From Dehalococcoidia bacterium UBA1151 (GTDB lineage Bacteria > Chloroflexota > Dehalococcoidia > Lucifugimonadales > Lucifugimonadaceae), in the NCBI GenBank assembly GCA_002311865.1, contig DBZV01000198.1:5550-15787 (forward strand): a stretch of DNA of 10,238 bases, given 5' to 3'. Below are positions 1-7,682 of this stretch, in pieces. Position 1 is the first letter of the stretch. Each line of letters begins with the position of its first letter. The translations under genes and the position numbers were made by a program. Below the pieces are notes generated by a model. The model was given only the letters and a program-made list of their open reading frames with translations. It ran no database searches and was not told the DNA's origin.

Positions 1-17
1 TTCAACGCGAGGACCAG

Positions 18-338
18 ATGACAGAACCAACAATCCGTAATTTCGAAGGTGCTTCAAACCCGTTGCTTGGCCCGGGTGATGGCATCTCCAGCTACGTGAT
101 GCTCTACGTTCGCCATGAGCCGGGAAAGTCTAGTCCTGATCACACTCACCCCTGGGAGCACCAGGCGTTTATCACCGAAGGTTCGGGCATTCTGACATTT
201 GGCGGCGTTGAGTATCCGATCAAGGCGGGAGACGCGGTCCTGGTTCCGGGCGGCGTCCGTCACCAGTTCACTAATACAGGTGATGTGATGATGAGCAGGG
301 TGACCGTAAATCCGGTGGAATCGGTCGGCAAAGAGTAA
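18..338 (+). CDS. Small single-domain cupin (cupin_2-type beta-barrel) protein
   Basis: A 106-residue protein that is almost entirely one cupin barrel. Cupin motif 1 is visible as H42-x-H44-PW-E47-H48 followed by G55 and G57; motif 2 is G71-D72 ... P77-G-G-V-R-H82 ... N86. H42, H44, E47/H48 and H82 are the expected ligands of a divalent metal (Fe, Mn, Zn or Ni), so the metal site looks intact. There is no signal peptide or membrane segment, so it is cytoplasmic. The ATG at 18 is preceded by GAGGA at 9-13 with a short 4-base spacer. Proteins of this size are stand-alone cupins with roles ranging from sugar isomerisation to dioxygenase activity or ligand sensing; the substrate cannot be read from sequence. 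It converges on the permease gene, its stop lying 3 bases from that gene's stop. Family assignment is secure; function is unknown. Confidence 0.9.
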   Translation: MTEPTIRNFEGASNPLLGPGDGISSYVMLYVRHEPGKSSPDHTHPWEHQAFITEGSGILTFGGVEYPIKAGDAVLVPGGVRHQFTNTGDVMMSRVTVNPVESVGKE

Positions 339-341
339 CGC

Positions 342-3300
342 TCAGTCTCCCATCCGCATGGCCGAATGAATCGACATTCGATACACAGCCAGCGAGATGG
401 CAGTGATTACGCCTACAAGGACGATTCCCAGGATGCCGAAGGCAACGGCGAAGTTACCCCAGTCGATTATCAGGATCATTGGCGGGGTAACTTCCACGCC
501 TTCTCCAGAATTCGCCAGGTAGGGCATGATTGTGGAGCCAAGTCTAGCCCCGGCCAACGCTCCCACGGCCACCGAAACCCCGATTATAACGACGTGTTCG
601 AGAACGACGATGCCAAGCAATTGCTTCATTGATAGACCTATCGTGCGGAGCAGAGCGAAATCACGCGATCTGGAACTGAACGTGACCTGTGAGTGGACCA
701 GGAAACCGATAGCACTCACCGCCAGGACGGTAAAGAAAGAAACCCCCAGCAGCGCACGCCACCCTGCAGAAAGCAGCGGGTCGATAGCAACGTCATCTAA
801 CCTCTCCGCACGATCATTTGGCAGGTAGAACTGGAGCGGGAGCGATTCTGCTATCTCATCTGAGGTGGCGGCAGACGATATCCAGATCTCGTTGGGGTAT
901 ATTTCGGTTGCGATTTGTGACACGTTCGTGCGCCAAAGAGCGTAGTCCAGATCAGCGATCAGGAACGGACGAATCTCGGGGTCAAGCGTTGGGAAGAGGT
1001 CTATCGAGTCCGTAATTCGCACGTCAATTGGAACTCTTCCAAAGGAAATAGTGGTTCGATCGCCCACATCCATCTTGTAAGTCTCAAGAAAGTTGTCGTT
1101 GACCAGCACAGGTGCAGGTCCCGGATCTTGACCGAATGCTATGCCTCTGAACTCCTGTGAGGTAATCCTTGTGTAAGTGAATCTTGCCACGCCTGATTCT
1201 GGTTGGCCGTCCTCCAGCAGAGTGGAGAGGACATCTCCACTGGATGAAGGAGATGTACGGATCACGTGCCAATTTGACACATCGTCGAAGCCTTCCAGCA
1301 CAGTCCTGTCACCTGTCGAGCTGATCACAGTTATGCTGTCGAAATCGATCGCGGCTGGATCGAGTGAGCCTCCAAATCGGAACCTGGAAGATCGCGCGAT
1401 TCCAAGGGAGAGTATTTCCACCGGGTGTGCTGGCTCAAACACCCCTTCGAACTCACCCGACGTCCCTACGATCGGGCTGGTCATATCGCACCACTCGCCA
1501 GCCATGGTTGTGCAAACGCGACCTTCAAATGACCGAACTACCTGACTGCCGCCACCACCAAGTTGACTGCCCGCAAAAATGCCCGCATCGATGGTGAAAA
1601 ATCTACCGTTGGCATCACGGGCTCTCATTGCGACCAGTGTGATCCCACTGGGAATCCGCGAGGGCCTGAGCCGAAGCACCAGTGACTCTGTATCAGGCGG
1701 TATGAGCAGTCCCGGAAATCCGCCGCCAGATATCTGCGGCAGAAGATCGCCGCCAGGTTTGATATCAAAATCATCTCGTAGCCATGCAACTTCAGAAATT
1801 GCGTCAGTTTCCACGGCCAGGAACTCGAATGAATTCGCCCGCTGAACGTCCAGAGCGGACGCGAGACTGCGGAAGGCCATTGCCGATCCATTGACCTCAC
1901 TAACGGCATCAGCGGTGGCCTTAATTGAGGTGGATGGCCCTTCATACAATGGACGAAGGTTGGTCAGTCGCACGTCAGCGCCGGTTTCGTACAGGATTCG
2001 CTCCTGAAAATTCCGCTCTAGAGTGGAGTTGAAACTTGAGGCGAATATACCAAGTCCGGCCGTCAGCATCAGCAGCAGGGAGAATCGTGCATGATGGGCG
2101 GGGTTGCGGGCCATCTCCCACAGCCCAAGGACAAGCGCCGCCGGTGTAACCGCACTTAATTTGGGGGCGGAGAACAGTCGCGCCAACAATCCCATAGCAA
2201 GCGGAAATAGCCGGACGACCACAACGGCAACCGCCAGCATGACCAGTGCGGGAACGGCAAGAATCAGATCATCGACCTTTTCCTCACCAAAGAGGTCATT
2301 CGCAACAAACGACCCTTTGCTCGACAGCTGCGAGAAGAGATAGACAACAACGGCCAGAAAAACGAGATCGAGATAGTACCGCTGGATGAGGTTCAGCGCT
2401 GGCGGCCGTGCCAGTGACCTTAGATAATTGACCAGGCCAGAGCGGGCAGCCTTCAGCGCCGGGATGAAAAGCGCCAGGAGAATAAGTATTCCGCCAATTG
2501 CAGCCATCTGAAATGTGGAAGCCGTCAAACGCACGGGAAGTGGATTCCCGCCATTGAGGTCGCTAAACCACGGGAGCACTCCAATTGCGGAGACTGCCCC
2601 CAGGGCGATGAAAGGCGCGGCGATGGCCGCCACGATACTGAGCGCGGCTGTCTCTATGACGTAGACGACCAGGACCTGGAGAGAGGTGGCGCCACGACTT
2701 GTCAGAAGCCCAATTTCCGTTGCCTGAGCCTCCACTAGCAGTAGGCCCAGCACCAAAACGTAGTAGAGCACAACGATGACAACAAGGATCATCACGACGG
2801 TCATGGGAACGGTGTTGATTCCGACACTGCGCGTTACCTCCCCGATGAGATTCGACAACTCGGTCGTTTGGAAGTAGTTGTCGAGCTTTGCGGAGAGCGA
2901 GCGCTCAGCAGCGTTCAGTCGATTCACTAGCGCCCGCCCTTCTGACGGCGTGAGGGCTTCAAATTCCATCCCATACAGCCATGCGAAGCGTCCCCGCATG
3001 CGGGTAAGCGTCGTACTGGTCAGGTCTACGAATGCGTCAGCATTGATCAAGAGCCCGACAGAACGAATTATTCTGGACTGTTCCTGCAGTCCCTCATCGT
3101 AGAGTCGCCAGAAATCTGAATCAGGCTCGTCTCGCCGGTAGATCCCATTGATGCGCACGGTTATGGATTCGCGTGCTGATAGCCAGCTCGGGTAGATGAG
3201 GAACGTATCCCCAACTTTCACTCTCAGGTGAGCCGCCCCTTGCTCTGAGACGATCGCAGGGATCATGACCTCCCCGGATCCCGTTATTTGGGCGTCGCCC

Positions 3301-3767
3301 TGCTGGTGGACAGGCGGCATCGCTCCAGAAACGAGAGAGATGTGCTGCTCGAACGCCGCGGAAGTTGCCAGCCATGCGCGGCTGTTGCTATCCGGCGCAG
3401 GTGGCGCGGTTCCTTCACCCAGACCAACATCCGCGGCAACGAGAAATGTTTCGCTGCGTCCGGCAAACCCCAGAAGGTCACCGTAACCTTCCACGGCAGG
3501 ATCAATCTGGCTAGCCACCGTTTGCTGCAGCACATTGATCGATTCTTCATTGAGCGGTCCAAAATCGGCAGTGATGAGAAGATCGACTTCTGAACTGTCG
3601 AGCGGACGCAGCGCATCTTGCACCGCAAGGTCCTTGAGTGAGTTCGTGTAGACCACGGAACCGGACAGAATCGTCACCGCCAGAAATACGCCAGATACCA
3701 CGGCGAATAGAAGCCGCTTGTGGGCCAGAGTCCGGCGGACGACGAGTTGGAGTGAGTTCCGTATCAA
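342..3767 (-). CDS. Large FtsX/MacB-like ABC transporter permease (second gene of pair)
   Basis: A 1141-residue membrane protein with a duplicated FtsX core. Hydrophobic segments lie near residues 18-40, 321-346, 369-396, 420-436, 464-479, 500-528, 561-577, 1006-1024, 1053-1072 and 1105-1128, giving about ten helices. Two large ectodomains fall at about 41-318 and 580-1000. After the second helix comes the usual FtsX cytoplasmic element (E351-I-G-L-L-T-S-R-G), repeated near 1036-1044 (F-A-L-L-R-T-I-G-L). This is the topology of type VII ABC permeases (MacB, LolC/E), which couple cytoplasmic ATP hydrolysis to movement of their ectodomains. The start is TTG, one base after the stop of the upstream permease (TGA-G-TTG). 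An in-frame stop at 3783-3785 leaves no earlier start, and no downstream ATG precedes the first helix, so translation is probably coupled. Residues about 690-840 form an additional beta-rich module (see findings). No ATPase domain is present. Substrate unknown. Confidence 0.88.
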   Translation of the reverse strand: MIRNSLQLVVRRTLAHKRLLFAVVSGVFLAVTILSGSVVYTNSLKDLAVQDALRPLDSSEVDLLITADFGPLNEESINVLQQTVASQIDPAVEGYGDLLGFAGRSETFLVAADVGLGEGTAPPAPDSNSRAWLATSAAFEQHISLVSGAMPPVHQQGDAQITGSGEVMIPAIVSEQGAAHLRVKVGDTFLIYPSWLSARESITVRINGIYRRDEPDSDFWRLYDEGLQEQSRIIRSVGLLINADAFVDLTSTTLTRMRGRFAWLYGMEFEALTPSEGRALVNRLNAAERSLSAKLDNYFQTTELSNLIGEVTRSVGINTVPMTVVMILVVIVVLYYVLVLGLLLVEAQATEIGLLTSRGATSLQVLVVYVIETAALSIVAAIAAPFIALGAVSAIGVLPWFSDLNGGNPLPVRLTASTFQMAAIGGILILLALFIPALKAARSGLVNYLRSLARPPALNLIQRYYLDLVFLAVVVYLFSQLSSKGSFVANDLFGEEKVDDLILAVPALVMLAVAVVVVRLFPLAMGLLARLFSAPKLSAVTPAALVLGLWEMARNPAHHARFSLLLMLTAGLGIFASSFNSTLERNFQERILYETGADVRLTNLRPLYEGPSTSIKATADAVSEVNGSAMAFRSLASALDVQRANSFEFLAVETDAISEVAWLRDDFDIKPGGDLLPQISGGGFPGLLIPPDTESLVLRLRPSRIPSGITLVAMRARDANGRFFTIDAGIFAGSQLGGGGSQVVRSFEGRVCTTMAGEWCDMTSPIVGTSGEFEGVFEPAHPVEILSLGIARSSRFRFGGSLDPAAIDFDSITVISSTGDRTVLEGFDDVSNWHVIRTSPSSSGDVLSTLLEDGQPESGVARFTYTRITSQEFRGIAFGQDPGPAPVLVNDNFLETYKMDVGDRTTISFGRVPIDVRITDSIDLFPTLDPEIRPFLIADLDYALWRTNVSQIATEIYPNEIWISSAATSDEIAESLPLQFYLPNDRAERLDDVAIDPLLSAGWRALLGVSFFTVLAVSAIGFLVHSQVTFSSRSRDFALLRTIGLSMKQLLGIVVLEHVVIIGVSVAVGALAGARLGSTIMPYLANSGEGVEVTPPMILIIDWGNFAVAFGILGIVLVGVITAISLAVYRMSIHSAMRMGD

Positions 3768-3768
3768 C

Positions 3769-6700
3769 TCAGTTCGTCTCTCTTATTCCGATTCGTGCGA
3801 TCGCGCCGTGTGCCGGACCGGTCTGACTTCTGGCCCTCATGACAATCGAGAATACGAATGTTGCTGCCACACCCCCAACAACAACAGCAAATGCGGTCCA
3901 TGAGGTGATCAGTTGGATTGGCGGAAGCGGCAGACCACCCTCTTCCGTGTGAGAGACAGCATGGACTACCACGCTGCTCAGTACAGTGCCACCAAAAATG
4001 CCCAGCACGACTCCGCCAATGGCGATTGTCAGATGCTCCACGATTAGCATCCGCAAGAAGTGCCCGCGCGACAGGCCCAGAGCAAGAATGAACCCGGATT
4101 CCGAGCCGGTACGGCGTGCGTGCGCTGCTTGCGCTCCCGCGTAGCCAATGAACGCCGCCAGTACGGTGATGACCGCAGCCAGCAGAGCCACCCCTTTCCA
4201 TCCTGCCGCTACCAATGGGTCCACGACTGCGGAAGACCTCAGCTCAGCACGTTGGATAAATTGTGCATTTCTGAATAGTCTTCGCAACTGGGGAATGGCG
4301 TTTGAGATTCTGTTCAGATTCAACTGAATGATGGCTTCGGTCTCTTTCAGTGAGTAGGCGCCCTTCTGATCCGCGTAGTTGCGTACCCCCTGGATATCAG
4401 TGACCACAAATCCCTGCTCGAGCGGGTTCAGCGTGGAGATGAAGCTGGCAGTACCAGCGATAAAAAATGGGACCTGAATAGAGGAGAAACCTCCAACATA
4501 TTGATCACCTATCTTTAGACCAGTCTCACTCAGGAAACTATTGCTAACGATGGTTGGCAGTGGACCTGAATATGGCACCATGCCTCGCACTCCAGCGTCG
4601 CTGCCACTTCCCAGCTGAAGCCTGGCAACTTGACTGCCGCGAGCGCTGCCAACAATATCCTCACCGGAGGCAAGAAATTCAGGCACCATTGAGACTGTTG
4701 CATCAAATCCCTGTGATGTAGGCAACCCGGACCAGAGTCTGTCCGATTCAAAGTCTTCCAAAATCCCAATCGAGATTCCAGCTACAGGACTTGATATCTC
4801 CGCTTCGATATCATCGAACAGCAGCGTATTAGGGATCGCCCTGTCTCCGCCCAGATTCTCGGCCAGCTGAATGCCAACGATCTCGCCGGGAAGATCAAGG
4901 CCGGCAATATCATTGGAGAGGAACTGCCAGTGGGTTCCATCGACCAGCCCGAGAGATACCCTGCTGGTCAAGCCGTTCCCTCCTCTGACCATGAGCCAGA
5001 TAAAGCCTTCTGGGATATCAATTTCAGGTTTGATCCACATCCCCAATCGCTGAGTGCCGGCTGGGACAACGACCGGGTCGCCAAACTCAACGTCTATCGC
5101 CTCCATTAGCTGCTCAAGTGTCTGACTTGCGAAGTCCTCTCGGAACCAGCTGATATCCGCGTATGCGGAGGGGTCGATCGCAAAGAGTTCGAAGTTCACC
5201 CCACCGCCCGTTGAGCCGACTCGTGCATTTTCACGGATCACTAAAGTGGCCGCCTCAACGCCATCAATTTTCAATAGCTGAGAGGTCAGTTCTCGAGCAT
5301 TTGGAATCCCGTTTTCGGGCGCGATTACCCGCAGATCTGAACCTGTGCGATAGAGGATGCGATCTTCCTGGTTCTGTTCAAGCGTGGAGGCAAGTGAGCC
5401 GGTGATGATCGCTGTGCCACTCACAAATGCCAGCAGCAACAGAACCCACGCTGAATGAAACGGTGTTCTGGCAATTCGCCAGAATGCTAGCGCGAACCAG
5501 GCGGGCGAGAAACGCGTTGTTATCCAGGCCGCAGCGGAAGCTATATACGGAAAAAATCGCAACACGACCAGGACACCGGCAATCAGGAATAGAGCAGGAG
5601 CAAACAGGAGCGTAATGTCTGTCGACTGTTCATCATCAAGAGTGGATGAGACCAGAGCTCCGCGTTCTCTCAACTCAAACCACACCACAAATCCAAGAGC
5701 GATTACTGCCACGTCGAAAAAGAAGCGCTGAAAGAGTGGTCTTGTATCTGGCCTGGCAGCCGTGCGATTTTCATCGGCAAGCGTGCTTCTCAGCCGCATG
5801 ATGGCGGGTATCGCAATGATGAGAAGCGCAACCATGCCCGTGATGATTGAAACGCCAAAGTGCCAGTACTCCAACTCAACGGGCAGCGGTTCGCCTCCGG
5901 TTAGATCCTCATACGATCCGAACTTCCCGAGTGAGGTAATAACGTAGGACGCCAGAAACGGCGCAATGATTACGGGGATACCAATTGTGGGTATCGCCTC
6001 AACCAGATGCATTCGACTGATCTGGAGCGTGCTGACCCCACGAGAGCGTAGTACCACCAATTCTGGCCGCCTGCGGTCAGTAACGATGCTGGTAACCATG
6101 AAGAGACCGTAGAGCGCGGCCACGAGCGCCAGAGAGGCCATCAGCAGCATCGGAACCCTGGTGAACACCGAACGAAATCGATATTCCTTGAGAGAAACGG
6201 CCAGGGCAGTGATCACGAGAGGGCGGGGGAGTTCAACCGCTACATCGCCCTCAAACTCCGCGACCATGTCGATCACAGTTGTTGCGCTCTGTTCACGGAT
6301 CAAGTCGCCATCCGTGAACAGGTGCCACGTCACGTTGGCTGGCATTCCCAGCAGATTGTCACTTACGGGCCCAGTGATCGTCCCATAGGGAACAAAAAGA
6401 AGAAGTGGTAGATCATCACCCAGAGTGAGCGCTGGTGGGGAGAGAATTGGTGCGGAGAGACCAAGCCAAAATGGATCAGTGGGAGCACGCTCAAGAAATA
6501 TTCCGGTGATCTTTACGTTCAGGATTTTGCCTGCAATGTCTCTTGGAGTGACGGCGATCACATCATCAACTTCAACCCCCAGTAGCCTTGCACGAGTATC
6601 GTAAACAGCGGCTTCAAGAATCGCGTCGGGCGCGCTGGAAACTACCGGCCGCGGCGCGACTCCCTGCACGTAGCTGACGTGATCATTGATGTTGGAGTGT

Positions 6701-7092
6701 GATTGGAAAATGGCCTTGGATGCGCCGGTGGTTTCTCTGGGACCACTCTCAACTGGGCCCCACAGGTGGCGTGCGGAGCGGACTAACTCCTCTTGCTTGA
6801 CGTAGAGATCGCCAAAGTTCTTAACCGCCAGCGAATCCAGAGTTTCACGGGATCGCGTTAGCAGATCTCCGTTCAGAGAAAGCGAACTAGTGTTGACCTG
6901 GACGTGTTGACCACCGGTGCGCAGATCATCGACGACTTGCCCAATGCCAAGGAGTTCGAGGCTCCGAAGATAGATGGGTGCGCCGGTCAGAACCGATGCC
7001 GCAAGCAGTATTGAGATGGACGCGGCCGCGAGGAGTAATGCCTCGGTTTTTCCGCGACGCAGCAGAAAACCGATGAACCGACTTGGCTCCAA
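3769..7092 (-). CDS. Large FtsX/MacB-like ABC transporter permease (first gene of pair)
   Basis: A 1107-residue homologue of the downstream permease with the same plan: a first helix near 18-41, ectodomain 1 at about 42-308, helices near 311-336, 365-388, 411-433, 457-473, 493-513 and 544-566, ectodomain 2 at about 570-960, and helices near 966-988, 1019-1043 and 1062-1084. FtsX cytoplasmic signatures follow the second helix (P343-E-L-V-V-L-R-S-R-G) and recur near 1001-1010. Conserved with its partner are R-I-L-Y-x-T-G-[SA]-D-[LV]-R at the start of ectodomain 2, W-[FL]-R-[ED]-D-F (649-654) and D-P-L-x-x-A-G-W (958-965) before the last helices. The start is TTG, supported by AGGAG six bases upstream; the reading frame is closed further upstream by an in-frame TAA. 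It heads a two-gene minus-strand unit and probably forms a heterodimer with the next gene. No ATP-binding cassette is fused or adjacent. A MacB/Lol-like export or lipid-handling role is a family inference; the substrate is unknown. Confidence 0.88.
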   Translation of the reverse strand: MEPSRFIGFLLRRGKTEALLLAAASISILLAASVLTGAPIYLRSLELLGIGQVVDDLRTGGQHVQVNTSSLSLNGDLLTRSRETLDSLAVKNFGDLYVKQEELVRSARHLWGPVESGPRETTGASKAIFQSHSNINDHVSYVQGVAPRPVVSSAPDAILEAAVYDTRARLLGVEVDDVIAVTPRDIAGKILNVKITGIFLERAPTDPFWLGLSAPILSPPALTLGDDLPLLLFVPYGTITGPVSDNLLGMPANVTWHLFTDGDLIREQSATTVIDMVAEFEGDVAVELPRPLVITALAVSLKEYRFRSVFTRVPMLLMASLALVAALYGLFMVTSIVTDRRRPELVVLRSRGVSTLQISRMHLVEAIPTIGIPVIIAPFLASYVITSLGKFGSYEDLTGGEPLPVELEYWHFGVSIITGMVALLIIAIPAIMRLRSTLADENRTAARPDTRPLFQRFFFDVAVIALGFVVWFELRERGALVSSTLDDEQSTDITLLFAPALFLIAGVLVVLRFFPYIASAAAWITTRFSPAWFALAFWRIARTPFHSAWVLLLLAFVSGTAIITGSLASTLEQNQEDRILYRTGSDLRVIAPENGIPNARELTSQLLKIDGVEAATLVIRENARVGSTGGGVNFELFAIDPSAYADISWFREDFASQTLEQLMEAIDVEFGDPVVVPAGTQRLGMWIKPEIDIPEGFIWLMVRGGNGLTSRVSLGLVDGTHWQFLSNDIAGLDLPGEIVGIQLAENLGGDRAIPNTLLFDDIEAEISSPVAGISIGILEDFESDRLWSGLPTSQGFDATVSMVPEFLASGEDIVGSARGSQVARLQLGSGSDAGVRGMVPYSGPLPTIVSNSFLSETGLKIGDQYVGGFSSIQVPFFIAGTASFISTLNPLEQGFVVTDIQGVRNYADQKGAYSLKETEAIIQLNLNRISNAIPQLRRLFRNAQFIQRAELRSSAVVDPLVAAGWKGVALLAAVITVLAAFIGYAGAQAAHARRTGSESGFILALGLSRGHFLRMLIVEHLTIAIGGVVLGIFGGTVLSSVVVHAVSHTEEGGLPLPPIQLITSWTAFAVVVGGVAATFVFSIVMRARSQTGPAHGAIARIGIRETN

Positions 7093-7351
7093 CGCTATCT
7101 CCTGGTTCGGTCGCGCAATTCGAACCCGCTCTATTACAGTCCGACCCAGTTATGGGCTGGCGAGATGGTACACGCCTTGCGCGCTGCCAAAGATACACAT
7201 TGCTCTATGGGGCTCGGTAGATGACCGTTCAACCCCACACGTTAGCGATGCGATGAGGTTCCAACGATCAATGCAAAGGGTGATAGCGCATCTTTAGACA
7301 CATCGGCGAATCAAACGATTCAGAAAGCCGACGATATTTAGGAGTCACAGT
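7093..7351. other. Divergent intergenic region between permease pair and DUF427 gene
   Basis: These 259 bases separate two genes transcribed outwards, so promoters for both must lie here or be absent. I found no convincing -35/-10 pair on either strand. A short GAATC-AAAC-GATTC inverted repeat at 7308-7321 is too small to call an operator. A tRNA T-loop-like string (GGTTCGAAT on the minus strand near 7115-7130) lacks a pairing stem and is not a tRNA. Confidence 0.4.
7099..7103 (-). promoter_or_regulatory. Ribosome binding site supporting the TTG start at 7092
   Basis: CTCCT on the plus strand reads AGGAG on the coding strand, six bases before the TTG initiation codon. It is the evidence for choosing a TTG start: no ATG or GTG occurs in frame between this site and the first membrane helix. 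Confidence 0.7.
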
Positions 7352-7555
7352 ATGGCAAAAGCGGTTTGGAATGGCGTCGTACTTGCAAAGAGCGAGGATT
7401 ACGAGATTGTTGAGGGGAACGTCTATTTCCCGCCTGATTGTGTAAACCGAGAATTTTTCAGCGAGAGCGACCACCAGACAAGACGCCCGTGGAAGGGAAT
7501 GGCGAGCTACTTGAACGCTGAAGTTGATGGCGAACATTTCAAAAACGCTGCCTGA
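7352..7555 (+). CDS. DUF427 family protein, cut short by an in-frame TGA
   Basis: The 67 residues are the first two thirds of a DUF427 domain (PF04248), a small beta-rich family of unknown biochemical role, usually about 90-95 residues. Family features seen here are W6-N-G near the start, V-E-G-N-V-Y-F-P-P at 20-28, and R-P-W-K-G-M-A-S-Y at 45-53. The ATG at 7352 has AGGAG at 7340-7344 with a 7-base spacer. The frame ends after N-A-A at TGA 7553-7555, where the family carries a conserved Trp. Everything expected after that Trp is still present in frame (next feature). A single TGG-to-TGA change explains it. If translated as is, the product lacks the C-terminal strands and is probably unstable. 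The gene stands alone: the permeases diverge upstream and the oxidoreductase converges downstream. Confidence 0.8.
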   Translation: MAKAVWNGVVLAKSEDYEIVEGNVYFPPDCVNREFFSESDHQTRRPWKGMASYLNAEVDGEHFKNAA

Positions 7556-7636
7556 TACTACCCGGATCCAAGTTCAAAAGCGAGTCATATCAAGGACCAC
7601 CTCGCGTTCTACGCACCGGTCAAAGTTGAGGGGTAA
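7556..7636 (+). pseudogene. In-frame C-terminal tail of the DUF427 domain beyond the TGA
   Basis: Reading on in the same frame from TGA gives Y-Y-P-D-P-S-S-K-A ... I-K-D-H-L-A-F-Y-A-P ... V-K-V-E-G and then TAA at 7634-7636. This is the normal end of a DUF427 protein (aromatic-Y-P-x-P, then x-A-F-Y near the C-terminus). Counting the TGA as Trp, the full reading 7352-7636 is 94 residues, the usual family length. The tail has no other lesions, so the mutation is recent, is a read or assembly error, or is tolerated by readthrough. Confidence 0.82.
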
Positions 7637-7682
7637 TCTCGCTGAGGTTCCGGTGCCGCCGCGCCAGATCTGAAGCAGCAGA

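Noticed and set aside
7112..7132. tRNA-like T-loop string GGTTCGAAT on the minus strand
   Set aside because: The flanking bases do not form a T-stem, and no anticodon arm or acceptor stem can be placed around it.
7352..7636. TGA read as Trp through an alternative genetic code, or as selenocysteine
   Set aside because: Other genes in the window end at TGA where readthrough would run into the next or convergent gene, and the family residue at this position is Trp, not Cys or Sec; no SECIS-like element is evident.
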